A stretch of DNA of 64,000 nucleotides from Bacilli bacterium (GTDB lineage Bacteria > Bacillota_I > Bacilli_A > ML615J-28 > CAG-313). How positions within the stretch are numbered: position 1 is the stretch's first letter; each line of letters opens with the position of its first letter. The stretch covers positions 62,001-126,000 of the forward strand of contig CAADXH010000018.1 of NCBI GenBank assembly GCA_900752975.1. The letters are read 5' to 3'. The notes under the pieces were generated by a model, which did not search any database, was not told where the DNA came from, and was given only the letters and a program-made list of their open reading frames with translations. The position numbers and the translations under genes are program-made. Below are positions 23,985 through 33,627 of the stretch, piece after piece.

Positions 23985-24025
23985 TACATATTATAATATT
24001 GAAGAGGAAGGTCAACTACTCTTTA
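23985..24025 (+). promoter_or_regulatory. Tandem early-type and AACT-N6-TA promoters of the 24050 gene
   Basis: TACATATTATAATATTGA at 23985-24002 is two mismatches from the early-type consensus. AACT-ACTCTT-TA at 24014-24025 follows, just before AAAGGAGG. Both classes in front of one gene suggest expression throughout infection. Confidence 0.55.
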
Positions 24026-24049
24026 ATACTATTTAAAGGAGGAGATTAT

Positions 24050-24502
24050 ATGTCAATTCTAATTAGAGATTTGAACAATAATCCACATGAACAACAACCA
24101 CGTCGGTATGTGTCTATTAAAGACGTTAGTATACCAACAAAGAAGAACATTGTACCATCTAAGACACTTGTGATTAATGAATTAAGTGTTACGATTGTAC
24201 AAGATTTTGATGAAGATATCGATTTCAAAATCGATACGAAACCTGGAGTATTGTCTGATAATAAGACAATCCCGAAATTGGATATTACTGCGAAAGAAGA
24301 AATCACATTTGATGATGATTTGACTTTAGCGAAACTGGAAAGTATCATTCGTCGTTGCGGTATTCTGGATGAGTATAAGGAATACTTTACGAATGACCCT
24401 GACATTGTAATTAATCAATATACTCTTAGTATTCAGAAGAAGTACAAGTATTTTAATGAATTCAGAGAGGGCATTATGATAGCTGGTGATATTGTAGTAT
24501 AA
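24050..24502 (+). CDS. Unknown protein upstream of the beta-prime N half
   Basis: 150 residues from ATG 24050, with GGAGGAG six bases before. The frame is open upstream but holds the promoters. The protein is acidic, with a strand-rich N half (KTLVINELSVTIVQDFDEDI) and a helical C half (LESIIRRCGILDEYKEYF). No family recognised. It lies directly before the RNA polymerase N-half gene, which has its own promoter. Confidence 0.55.
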   Translation: MSILIRDLNNNPHEQQPRRYVSIKDVSIPTKKNIVPSKTLVINELSVTIVQDFDEDIDFKIDTKPGVLSDNKTIPKLDITAKEEITFDDDLTLAKLESIIRRCGILDEYKEYFTNDPDIVINQYTLSIQKKYKYFNEFREGIMIAGDIVV

Positions 24503-24514
24503 AACACTATCGTC

Positions 24515-24526
24515 AACTTTATAATA
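24515..24526 (+). promoter_or_regulatory. AACT-N6-TA promoter of the beta-prime N half
   Basis: AACT-TTATAA-TA followed by AAAAAATTATAGGAGG. One of the best examples of the motif; the polymerase gene appears to carry the promoter class I propose it reads. Confidence 0.7.
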
Positions 24527-24547
24527 AAAAATTATAGGAGGTACAAT

Positions 24548-26137
24548 ATGTCAGACGTATATTCAACATCGGAAAATTATGATTACTTGTATGAGAAATT
24601 GGAAGAATTCTATAATGTTTCTGTTACAGGTAACTACCCATTCAATATTCCATTGAATGAAAATGGACAACCTTTATACAGATTTGAATCTAGAATCGTT
24701 CCGATCGATTTTGATAAGGAATGTGAAGATGATATTGTAAAAGGTACAGGGTTTTATATCGTAAAGAAGCAAAACATTAAGAAAGATATTCGTTCTATTG
24801 ACAGTATCTTTTCTTCAAGATTTGGAATGCAGATTGATGATGTAACACCATTTGGGGACGTTTATAAATGTAAGTGTGGTAAAACAATGATGAAGGTAAA
24901 CAATGGTTTATTTTGTCCGTTTTGTCATACGAAAGTAAGATATGTTGCAAATGACTTTTCTATTACAGGATGGATAAAGATGAATGATTTCACTGTAATT
25001 CATCCAAATATGTTTAAAAAGTTAGTAGCATTTATCGGAAAGAAAATCTTCGATGATATTATTAATGTAGAACCGAAGATTGATGAGGATGGTTTTGCAA
25101 TTCCAAAAACACCGTCCAAATCAAATCCATTTTCTGGTATTGGGTTTATGGAATTAAGAGATAGATTTGATGAAGTAATGGAGTTCTATCGAAACAAATA
25201 TAAGTCCAATACAAATAAGATGGCTTATTATGAGGATATTATGCAGAATAAGAATATTGTGTTTACACATTGTTTACCTGTATATACATCTCAGTTAAGA
25301 CCATTCTCTATTAAACAGAATAAGTTTAACTTTGAAGGAAATAATGCTTTGTATAATTTGATTGCTGGATTAGTAGCAAAATTAAACAAGCATGATATCT
25401 ATTCTAGAAACCGTTCAAAGCCAACAAATCAGATTCTGTATGATATTCAAATGAAGTATATGGAAATTTATGCAGATTTGGAAAAAGTAATTGCACAGAA
25501 GAAAGGTTATACCCGTTCTTTAAACGGTGGACGTTATAACTTTACCGCAAGAAATGTAATTATTCCAGACCCAGATTTGAGAATTGATGAAGTCATTCTT
25601 CCATATCCAACTTTGATTGAATTAATGAGTTTGACAATCATTAATGTTCTTACAAAAACCTATAGTCCTGCAGAGGCTTATCGCATTTGGGATGAAGCCC
25701 GTATTGAGTATAATCCGATGATTGCTGATTTGATTCAGAATATCATTGATAATCAGTATGTCGGAATTATCTTAAATCGAAATCCTAGTATTTCTCCATC
25801 GTCTATTATTCAACTTCATGTAACTGGTGTAACAAAGAATGACACATATAGTTGTCATTTACCACATGAAATTCTTAAGTCGATGGGTGCAGACTTTGAT
25901 GGTGATACTTTAAATATCACACTTATCATTAATGATGAATTCTTATTGAACGCTGCAAAACTATTTAATCCTAGACTTAGTATGCAGGTATCTTATAATG
26001 ATGGTATGTTTAATAGTAAGATGTCATTACAAACTGACACAATGATTTGTATTAATTCATTTGCACAACTTGGAATCAATTCTATCACAGAAGAAGAATT
26101 ACGACTTATTGAAGTTTGTCAATCATATCAAGAATAA
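24548..26137 (+). CDS. RNA polymerase beta-prime subunit, N-terminal half with DFDGD active site
   Basis: 529 residues. Visible in order: a zinc-binding element CKCGKTMMK...CPFCHTKV (about 108-129), the clamp segment ITGWIKMNDFTVIHP, a GGRYNFTARNVIIPDP stretch with LRIDEVILPYPTLIEL (bridge to the beta-prime GRSVI...LP region), ILNRNPSISPSSIIQLHV (the NRxPTLH element), and MGADFDGDTLNITL (about 446-456). The last of these carries the three aspartates that bind catalytic magnesium. It stops about 75 residues after the active site, so the bridge helix and trigger loop must be supplied by the separate C-half protein. This split is known in phiKZ/AR9-type phage polymerases. A small gene follows in the same unit. 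Confidence 0.92.
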   Translation: MSDVYSTSENYDYLYEKLEEFYNVSVTGNYPFNIPLNENGQPLYRFESRIVPIDFDKECEDDIVKGTGFYIVKKQNIKKDIRSIDSIFSSRFGMQIDDVTPFGDVYKCKCGKTMMKVNNGLFCPFCHTKVRYVANDFSITGWIKMNDFTVIHPNMFKKLVAFIGKKIFDDIINVEPKIDEDGFAIPKTPSKSNPFSGIGFMELRDRFDEVMEFYRNKYKSNTNKMAYYEDIMQNKNIVFTHCLPVYTSQLRPFSIKQNKFNFEGNNALYNLIAGLVAKLNKHDIYSRNRSKPTNQILYDIQMKYMEIYADLEKVIAQKKGYTRSLNGGRYNFTARNVIIPDPDLRIDEVILPYPTLIELMSLTIINVLTKTYSPAEAYRIWDEARIEYNPMIADLIQNIIDNQYVGIILNRNPSISPSSIIQLHVTGVTKNDTYSCHLPHEILKSMGADFDGDTLNITLIINDEFLLNAAKLFNPRLSMQVSYNDGMFNSKMSLQTDTMICINSFAQLGINSITEEELRLIEVCQSYQE

Positions 26138-26148
26138 AGGAGATAATC

Positions 26149-26430
26149 ATGGGACGTTATTCAATTGACCAAATAACAAAGGAATCATTCGAGGAAAGAG
26201 CAAAGGAATGCACTAGCATCAATGGGATTGTTTTACAATACGTTAAGAACAAGGGTGTGAAACAATCATCTGAAGAAATCAGAGGATTGGAAAGTCTGCT
26301 TTATCTGAAGCTCTTATCATTATATAAACATGATAGAAAACATATCATTCAGTTAGAGAATAGTGTTGTAACAGCTGGAACAATCTTATCACAACTTAAG
26401 ATTGCTGTAAACACTCGTTATGGAAACTAA
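26149..26430 (+). CDS. Small protein downstream of the beta-prime N half
   Basis: 93 residues from ATG 26149, after AAAGGAG. Mostly helical, basic in the middle (YVKNKGVKQSSEE, YKHDRKHIIQ). Unknown family. It is 11 bases after the polymerase stop and shares its terminator, so an accessory or unrelated passenger role are both possible. Confidence 0.55.
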   Translation: MGRYSIDQITKESFEERAKECTSINGIVLQYVKNKGVKQSSEEIRGLESLLYLKLLSLYKHDRKHIIQLENSVVTAGTILSQLKIAVNTRYGN

Positions 26431-26456
26431 GATATAGAATCAGAAAACAAAAATGG

Positions 26457-26482
26457 GGTAGGTGACGTAATTGTCACCTACC
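26457..26482. terminator. Bidirectional terminator
   Basis: Perfect stem GGTAGGTGAC / GTCACCTACC with TTTTATTTTTT on the plus side. It ends both the polymerase unit and the convergent tail unit. Confidence 0.85.
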
Positions 26483-26491
26483 TTTTATTTT

Positions 26492-27565
26492 TTAATAGTA
26501 TAGATAGTAAATAATCTCGATACCTTTAGAATAATCAATCAATGCTTCATTTGGGAAGTTAAATCTTGTGAATGGTCTGATATCAGCATACTCAAGATTT
26601 CCTTCTGGATTAAGATATGGAATTGCAGTACATAAAGAAATTGTATTAATCTTAGAATCATTTGTACCAACGTTTCTGTTAAAGTATTCTCTACAGTCAG
26701 ATGCAGATACACTCATCTTTAATTGTACAACAACCTCTGCTTCAGAATCACGTTTATCTTTCCACACATCTAATCCAGAACCCGTAATATTAATTAAATC
26801 TGCACTATCATCAGCGTAGCGTCTAATTAACTTAGGTTCTTCATCAAATGTTTTAAAGAAATATCCGATAACACCATTTGCATCCATACGACCAAAGTAC
26901 TGCTTTCTATAGGATGTACTCAAGTCAGCATCAGATGTTCTATATTTAAACGGAATCAAACAAGTTAGTCCACTTGTATCAGTTGTTGGATAAGTATTAT
27001 TACCACCTGTACCATCATTAAAATCCCAATATCCATACGGTGCAATCCACTTTGTATTATGTACTTTAAATACTCTAGAAGCTTCAATACCGCAACCATC
27101 AATACCAACACACCATAGACAAGCTCTACGAGCAAAATGTCTATATAACTTATGTGCAGGTTCACTACTAATAGATAAGTTATTGAATATACTTAAAGTA
27201 CTATTTGTACCGGCTTCACCAGTATAGAAATTAAATCCAGCTGTTGCAAAACCATCGAGTGTTGTTGGAATTTCTACAGCACTACTAGATTTAAAAGGTC
27301 TATTTGCATTCTTAAATGCCATATCATAACTTGGAATAGAATTTAAGAAATCATATTCATCATCTAATACAAACTTATCATAATCAAAATCTTTGATTGC
27401 ATTAAATTCAGAACCAGATACAATTACTTTATTGGAACCACGGAATATTACCTTACCATTAGCCAAGGACTTTAAAATAATATCAGTTCCTTTAACATTA
27501 GCTTTATCACCTTTAATAATATTTGTACCACCGTTATTATCAAAGATAGTAAGTTTTTTATTCAT
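26492..27565 (-). CDS. Virion protein, probable tail or baseplate appendage
   Basis: 357 residues, rich in Asn, Gly, Asp and aromatic residues. The N terminus is strand-repetitive (TNIIKGDKANVKGTDIIL, KVIFRGSNKVIVSG), like a small beta-prism. The body ends in the ordered segment RPFTRFNFPNEALIDYSKGIEIIYYLYY. No catalytic motif seen. It is the last gene of a four-gene unit that also contains the 1590-residue baseplate-like protein, which places it among structural proteins. A receptor-facing or decoration role is a guess. Confidence 0.5.
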   Translation of the reverse strand: MNKKLTIFDNNGGTNIIKGDKANVKGTDIILKSLANGKVIFRGSNKVIVSGSEFNAIKDFDYDKFVLDDEYDFLNSIPSYDMAFKNANRPFKSSSAVEIPTTLDGFATAGFNFYTGEAGTNSTLSIFNNLSISSEPAHKLYRHFARRACLWCVGIDGCGIEASRVFKVHNTKWIAPYGYWDFNDGTGGNNTYPTTDTSGLTCLIPFKYRTSDADLSTSYRKQYFGRMDANGVIGYFFKTFDEEPKLIRRYADDSADLINITGSGLDVWKDKRDSEAEVVVQLKMSVSASDCREYFNRNVGTNDSKINTISLCTAIPYLNPEGNLEYADIRPFTRFNFPNEALIDYSKGIEIIYYLYY

Positions 27566-27583
27566 AAGTATACCTCTCTTTCT

Positions 27584-30500
27584 TTATGGTAATAACACAT
27601 TACCATTCGCATCCTTTTGTACATCACCTTTATATTCCACATAATGCATTTCAACTTTTTCTGATGGACTTACTTTATCCGTTAATGTAAGTTTAGAAGT
27701 TAAACTTGGAAAGTCGAAGTTATGACCATACATCTTTTCTCCAAAACCAAATTTGATTTCATATGGTTCAAAATATGTAGATTTTAAATTGTATTTCTCT
27801 CCTATTTTAATAGGATCTTTGTATTCAGTATGATTATGAAAATACTTATAGTCTTTTGGACGAACCTTTTCTAATAGGTTATCAAACTTTGTAGTATAAT
27901 ACATATCATCAAGAATATGTACATGATTGTTAAATGGGTCATCAATAATATAACTAATATTAGTATCAAGAATCTGTGTTTTCCATGATTTAAAGAAAAT
28001 AACCATTTTCATGATATATCTCTGGACATTCTCAATATTAGCGGTAGGAATCAAATTGAATATATATTTCCATTCATTTTTATCAAAGTACTTTTCTAGA
28101 GCAGAAGCAATTAATTCACACAAGACTTCTATTCTTCTTCGTTTTTCGTCTGAAGGCACATAGTAAGTTGTCTTAGTTGTAGGGTCGGTAACTGCTGTAT
28201 TTGTATAATTATATTTTAAATCAATCAGATGACTATACAGACTTGGATTTCTATATTGTAAGAAGTCATAATAACTATCAGCAATCTTACGGGTAATTGT
28301 AATAACTTTATCATCTGGAGAAGTTTGAGCTCCTTTATTAACTCTGATAACTTTTCCGTCTTTGATAATGTATTTCCACTTATAATTTGAATCAGTTATC
28401 TTATGTCCTTCATCATCAACTATATTGTTTTCATCATCAACAGTTACTTCTATCTTTATAGTAGGGTCTTGTTTACTTACTAAGTAATGTTTTAGTATTT
28501 CTTCCATTCTAAAGAAATAACCGTCTAAGTTTGGTACCATGTAATATTTTCTAGGAAATTGATTTAGATAGTTATCATGAATTACATAGTCTTTCTTACC
28601 AGTTTGTTTATATACTTCATCATAGTATAAACAATCAACTGACAATCCATTTGTATTCGTATAACGGCATTCACTGAAATCATCGTTATGAGAATAAGTA
28701 AATAAACCCTCATCAATATCTCTATCTGGTTCTAATTTAAACCCTCTAAAATACGGATATCCATCTTTATCATATAATACATCTATAGCAGAAGTAAGAT
28801 AGAATAAATCATCTGGATTTTCAGAATCACTATATACAGGACTACCAGATTCATCAATCAATCCATAATAATCATGATTCATCTTTGTTTCCATAAACGA
28901 ATCAAATAAGACTTTATAAATATCATACATACGTTTCGATTCAGCATGTCGCATCATATAAGTAAGATGATCATATAAGTTTGTATTACTATAATAGATT
29001 TTCTTTAGCATATTTATTTTTTCCAAATCAGACATACTACTATCTAATCTAGTTAAAATATCTGTATCTAACCATAAACCATGAGAATTATTATCATCAT
29101 TTGTATATTGAGTTGGTTTCCAAGAAATATCGATTGTTCGAATTTCTCCATATTCATTCACAATTGGGTGCTTCTCTAGATTATAACACCAAATATCAGA
29201 ATGTCCAAAGTCTAAGTTTAATTTAGCAGTTGTGGAACAATTCTCTGGGCAAGTATTATATCTACCACTTAAAAACGCACCGATACTCGGATTTGGAATA
29301 TGATGATCTTCATCTGAGTAATATGGTTTTGCATTTGGAATATCATTAATCTTACTAGAAGGAAGTATCGGAGAATCTACAGTTCCAGTAGGCATTCCGT
29401 AATACACCTTTATATCATTATCAGCATCATAAACAAACCAGTCATCAAATCTTTCTGATAACCATCCTTTATCCATTGGTGACATTCCGTAACCTGTATT
29501 TGAGATTGTTTCACCAAATTCATTAATATAAGAATAGTCATGAATTTCATTCTCATAGTTATTATTGATAAAGTGTTTGTTTTGTAGATAGTTATAAATA
29601 TCATTCCAATCGGTATCGAAATTGAACCCATTAATATACATATTCTTTTCCATATCAGATGCAATGTTATCTGGTTCAACACCATTGTATATAAAATTCA
29701 ATGCAATTGCAAATGTAAGTAAATCATTTAATCTTACTTTTGCACTGGATAATTCAGGGTCAACTTCTACATATAAATCTTCTTCATCAATATGCTTATC
29801 ATATAGCATATTCATAAAGTAACTTAATTGATATGACATCTTAACCAAATCAATCGAAGCTTCAACAGCAATATATTTTGTTCGTTCAATTGTAAATTCT
29901 TTATTAAGAATTTGCTGTTTCTTAGACTGATGAAGTTTATCACGTTCTTCATCTGTTAAAATATCAAATGTAGATACACCATCCCAAAATGGGTCGGCTA
30001 GAGTAATACTATCATAGCTTCTTCTCATATCTTTTCGTTCAAGAACTTTAGATGCATTCGGGTCAAGAAGTGGAACTTTTAGAAAACATAGATTATAGTT
30101 CTTTCTAAAGTATTCTTTACCAATCATGTCTTCTGTAATAACTTCATACACATATGGCGTTTTATATACAGGAACTAAATCGTTATCAATTGTAGATACA
30201 ATATCACCTAATTGTAATTCATCTAGTGACATTCCAGTTATTTCAATAACATTTCCGATATCCATCCATCCTACATATCTAGGTGTAGGATTATTAAGAG
30301 CGTCATAAGCAAGGCTATCAAACACAGCTTCTACATATACTCTAACAGAAACACAATAGTTTTCTCTAAAGATTCTAGTATATCGTTCATATAAATCACC
30401 CAATGTACTAGGAGTAGCACCAAATGTAGAATTTGTATTAAATATGTAATTAGATTGATCACCAAAATAATCACTAATTGTTTTCGGAGTATCTTCATCA

Positions 30501-32356
30501 TCATCTGCTAACATATTGATTCCAGCTTTATATGGTAACCAAACCATAAATGGAATTGTATGATTTAACATATATTTATTTTCAGTTTCTATTTCTGCAT
30601 CATAATCTAATCCATGAAGTGCACAATATGCTTCATCAATTTCTGTATCAGCATTATAGAAATATGTAGAAGAATTCAATTCTTCATCTGTAATATTATC
30701 AAAATCAATTGACTTATCATATTTGAATAAACCTAGGATAGAATAGATTCTATATTTAATTCGTCTATAATGAAACGCATTAAGACCGAATGTAGGATCA
30801 TTTGATGTCTCTTCATCGAATACAAGTTTGATTACATTTGAAATAGCTTCTTTAATATTACTCAAGAGAGTGCTACGTTCTTCTAAATATCTTGTACTAT
30901 TTACTGTATCTTTATTATATCGACTTGTACCAAACCAAGGAAGATCATTTTTATAAGCAATATTATCTAGGAAGTCACAAATAAAACTATTAGAAGTTGT
31001 TGCACCATGTAGAACATTAATAGAATCAGCAATCTTTCCTGCAATTGGTTGATAATCAGATGGCAAAATTACTCGATTGATAGATGTATCAGCATGCTTC
31101 TCATCCTTTAAAGAATAACCATACACATATGTTCTAATAAAGTTATCTTTGATAATTTCACCATTCTCATCCTTTTCAACTGTAGTATCATCTATCATAT
31201 ATGGTACATTCATCAATGGGATTTTATTATTTGTAATGTCTTTCATTCTTCCTAAATAATATTCTCTATTTGTATGATACTTTGGATTGATATCATCTTT
31301 TGTGTAATAGAAGAAATCTTCTCGATTGATTCGTTTTGTTTTCATTAGATAATATGTATATACTACAATATCATCATTATCAAACAATTCTAGAATATCA
31401 GTAATGTTTCGATTAGAAGATTTATATTTAAGAAGTTTATTTACATTCTTGATGATTCTTATTTGATACTTTACTGGAATCTCTTTATAGTAAGCAATCC
31501 CATAAGATTCAAATAGATAACGAATTGTTCTAGAATCAAATACATCTTTATTGATGATGTATTCTTGTACTTCAGAAATCATATCTACCATTGTTTGTAT
31601 GATAATTAGAATCTGAATAAATGCGTCATAATGATAAGACATGAATCGATAAGCTTCTGAGTATACAGTAGCCATTGTATATCTTCTATTTCTGTCATAC
31701 ATTCTTTTGAATTTATTTTCAATGATATCAAATGTATTTAGTTTTGGGACATATAGAAGAGAAAAATTAACAGCTTTTCTTGCTGTATAGTAATCAATTC
31801 GCTTATCACCTAAATGGTAAATATATTGATAATGTGTATCTTCAGCATAATCTGCTTTGATTTGGTCAAGTGTACCATCTGCAATGATAACTGCTAATTG
31901 TTCTTCATCTAATTCATGTAAGTATTTTCCTTGCAAGTCATCTTTATACTGTCCCATGTCAATGAAGTATCTTTTATATAATTCTGGAATTATAAATGCT
32001 GGACCAATATCTTCATATATATCTTCAGGTTCATATCCTGTTGCTTGAAGATAAGCTTTTTCATCATTTAATGTATATGCAGGTGGTAAACCATTCAGCA
32101 TTCTATAATAACTATTCCATTCCATATAGTTATATTCTGCATATGGACCATCTTTTATTTGATTCCAGTTCCCTTCTTTGAACTTAATGAATTTACCAGC
32201 AGCCATAGAAGAACGAAGGTCTTCATAATGTAAAGCTTGATTCTCATTTTTTGTAATTGCATTCATACCAAGTATCTTAACACAATTTACAATAAGATCA
32301 ATGTAAGGATTATCTGTATACTTCATTTTAAAAGTATAATCATATCTATTACCCAA
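27584..32356 (-). CDS. Very large baseplate-type virion protein
   Basis: 1590 residues, the longest gene in the window. It is Tyr-, Asp- and Asn-rich. Near residues 255-340 it has helical segments TIRYLFESYGIAYYKEIP and INKNVN-like KNVNKLLKYKSSNRNITDI, a pattern I associate with large baseplate proteins of giant phages, without certainty. The start is TTG 32356, supported by AAAGGAGG eight bases upstream; no ATG in frame fits better. It comes in the same unit as three other structural-looking genes. Confidence 0.5.
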   Translation of the reverse strand: MGNRYDYTFKMKYTDNPYIDLIVNCVKILGMNAITKNENQALHYEDLRSSMAAGKFIKFKEGNWNQIKDGPYAEYNYMEWNSYYRMLNGLPPAYTLNDEKAYLQATGYEPEDIYEDIGPAFIIPELYKRYFIDMGQYKDDLQGKYLHELDEEQLAVIIADGTLDQIKADYAEDTHYQYIYHLGDKRIDYYTARKAVNFSLLYVPKLNTFDIIENKFKRMYDRNRRYTMATVYSEAYRFMSYHYDAFIQILIIIQTMVDMISEVQEYIINKDVFDSRTIRYLFESYGIAYYKEIPVKYQIRIIKNVNKLLKYKSSNRNITDILELFDNDDIVVYTYYLMKTKRINREDFFYYTKDDINPKYHTNREYYLGRMKDITNNKIPLMNVPYMIDDTTVEKDENGEIIKDNFIRTYVYGYSLKDEKHADTSINRVILPSDYQPIAGKIADSINVLHGATTSNSFICDFLDNIAYKNDLPWFGTSRYNKDTVNSTRYLEERSTLLSNIKEAISNVIKLVFDEETSNDPTFGLNAFHYRRIKYRIYSILGLFKYDKSIDFDNITDEELNSSTYFYNADTEIDEAYCALHGLDYDAEIETENKYMLNHTIPFMVWLPYKAGINMLADDDEDTPKTISDYFGDQSNYIFNTNSTFGATPSTLGDLYERYTRIFRENYCVSVRVYVEAVFDSLAYDALNNPTPRYVGWMDIGNVIEITGMSLDELQLGDIVSTIDNDLVPVYKTPYVYEVITEDMIGKEYFRKNYNLCFLKVPLLDPNASKVLERKDMRRSYDSITLADPFWDGVSTFDILTDEERDKLHQSKKQQILNKEFTIERTKYIAVEASIDLVKMSYQLSYFMNMLYDKHIDEEDLYVEVDPELSSAKVRLNDLLTFAIALNFIYNGVEPDNIASDMEKNMYINGFNFDTDWNDIYNYLQNKHFINNNYENEIHDYSYINEFGETISNTGYGMSPMDKGWLSERFDDWFVYDADNDIKVYYGMPTGTVDSPILPSSKINDIPNAKPYYSDEDHHIPNPSIGAFLSGRYNTCPENCSTTAKLNLDFGHSDIWCYNLEKHPIVNEYGEIRTIDISWKPTQYTNDDNNSHGLWLDTDILTRLDSSMSDLEKINMLKKIYYSNTNLYDHLTYMMRHAESKRMYDIYKVLFDSFMETKMNHDYYGLIDESGSPVYSDSENPDDLFYLTSAIDVLYDKDGYPYFRGFKLEPDRDIDEGLFTYSHNDDFSECRYTNTNGLSVDCLYYDEVYKQTGKKDYVIHDNYLNQFPRKYYMVPNLDGYFFRMEEILKHYLVSKQDPTIKIEVTVDDENNIVDDEGHKITDSNYKWKYIIKDGKVIRVNKGAQTSPDDKVITITRKIADSYYDFLQYRNPSLYSHLIDLKYNYTNTAVTDPTTKTTYYVPSDEKRRRIEVLCELIASALEKYFDKNEWKYIFNLIPTANIENVQRYIMKMVIFFKSWKTQILDTNISYIIDDPFNNHVHILDDMYYTTKFDNLLEKVRPKDYKYFHNHTEYKDPIKIGEKYNLKSTYFEPYEIKFGFGEKMYGHNFDFPSLTSKLTLTDKVSPSEKVEMHYVEYKGDVQKDANGNVLLP

Positions 32357-32388
32357 TTATCTTACCTCCTTTCTATGATTAATATATT

Positions 32389-32850
32389 TTACAAAGAGGT
32401 CTTATTATGTTCAATGACAAAGTTTGTTACTTTGAAATAGACTCTCTTACCAATTATATCATAAATTGCATCTTCATTATAATATAAAGAAAGTTGTTGT
32501 AACATTACTGGAGAAATTCTATCACTTACTAAAGTGCAAATATCTTTACTGATTTGAATTTCTTCCTCTTCTTTAATATACCAATCTGCTTTATAGATAA
32601 GATTCATTAAAGAATATTCCTGGAAACAACTTTCAATAATTGCATCCAATCTTGTTTCAATATCTTTTGTGACATTCAAATGAATATCAATATTATACTT
32701 CTTTAATTCAAGTTCTTTATATTTGTACTTCAGCCATTTATTAATCGTTGAAGTAATTACTGCATTACTCACAATCCCCAGTATTAGAATTAGAAGTATT
32801 CCAAAAATAATAAGGGTTCTTGGATTCAATAGGGTGGATAGTACTTCCAT
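32389..32850 (-). CDS. Small N-terminally membrane-anchored protein
   Basis: 153 residues from ATG 32850; GTG 32862 is possible but has no spaced ribosome site. One transmembrane helix near residues 10-30 (TLIIFGILLILILGIVSNAV) is followed by a basic KWLKYKYKELELKKYN stretch and a soluble helical domain. The 5' 86 bases overlap the 3' end of the upstream gene in another frame. Placed among tail genes just downstream of a virion-type gene and close to the endolysin, so a lysis accessory or a virion membrane component are both possible. Confidence 0.5.
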   Translation of the reverse strand: MEVLSTLLNPRTLIIFGILLILILGIVSNAVITSTINKWLKYKYKELELKKYNIDIHLNVTKDIETRLDAIIESCFQEYSLMNLIYKADWYIKEEEEIQISKDICTLVSDRISPVMLQQLSLYYNEDAIYDIIGKRVYFKVTNFVIEHNKTSL

Positions 32851-33508
32851 AGTTTCTTTCACTCCAATTCTGTATTTCGTTTCCTAAAGTTAATAATTCA
32901 TCATCATTAGATTCTTTCTCTCTTTGAGCAAGTCTAATATAATATAATAGTTTTGAACATATTTCTGGTGTAATACCATTATAATATGTCTTAATTAATT
33001 CTGTCCATTTACCAAATACTTGATTTGGATGTACATAGAATAAATCATCATTATGATACAGCTGATGAACCGTTTTACTCATCATAATAATCGGCACTCG
33101 ATTCTGTTTATGTTCTTCTCTTAAAGCACCTACAATATGGAAAGTAGAAACATACCCATATGTATTCAAATAGTGTTCACTAATCATTAAAGCAATATCA
33201 AATATTGTAAGAATGACATGATTCATTTCAAGTTCAGCCATTTCGGAATTTATATTATGTAGATAAGCACAATGGTCTAATCCTAGTGACATTAGGTTTG
33301 CTTTATAAGCTTTATAGAATCTACTATGTCTAAATTGAGAAATTGCATTATTGATAAATCTGGCATAACTATCAATATCTGCTAAGGTTTCTTTTGTCTG
33401 CATAAGACTAATCTCATAAACAGAACTTGGGCTTCTAAGCGTAGGATTTCCGTTATTTAAGTAACTAAATATATTAGGAAAGTCTTTCCCATTTAATTCA
33501 ATATCCAT
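32765..33508 (-). CDS. Unknown helical protein heading the tail unit
   Basis: 247 residues, mostly alpha-helical with many His and Tyr (SEHYLNTYGYVSTFHIVGAL, VHQLYHNDDLFYVHP). No motif recognised. It starts after AAGGAGGG with its own promoter and is followed by the membrane-anchored gene, with an 86-base out-of-frame overlap. Likely a structural or assembly protein by position. Confidence 0.45.
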   Translation of the reverse strand: MDIELNGKDFPNIFSYLNNGNPTLRSPSSVYEISLMQTKETLADIDSYARFINNAISQFRHSRFYKAYKANLMSLGLDHCAYLHNINSEMAELEMNHVILTIFDIALMISEHYLNTYGYVSTFHIVGALREEHKQNRVPIIMMSKTVHQLYHNDDLFYVHPNQVFGKWTELIKTYYNGITPEICSKLLYYIRLAQREKESNDDELLTLGNEIQNWSERNYGSTIHPIESKNPYYFWNTSNSNTGDCE

Positions 33509-33532
33509 ATATAACCCTCCTTATTTAACTTT

Positions 33533-33544
33533 TACTAAATAGTT
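33533..33544 (-). promoter_or_regulatory. AACT-N6-TA promoter of the 33508-26492 tail unit
   Basis: Minus strand AACT-ATTTAG-TA followed by AAAGTTAAATAAGGAGG. Confidence 0.65.
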
Positions 33545-33586
33545 GCTGGTATTAAAGAATATGGGAAATGTAAATTTGGTAAAATG

Positions 33587-33615
33587 AGAAGAACGGACTT
33601 TACATCCGTTCTTCT
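33587..33615 (-). terminator. Terminator after the endolysin gene
   Basis: Perfect 11-bp stem AGAAGAACGGA / TCCGTTCTTCT downstream of the 33628 stop. The T tract is strong on the plus side but weak (CATTTTA) on the minus side, where the gene is. Confidence 0.65.
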
Positions 33616-33627
33616 TTTTTTGTTTAT

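Noticed and set aside
23999..24049. Upstream extension of the 24050 gene
   Set aside because: It would translate through both promoter motifs; GGAGGAG supports ATG 24050.
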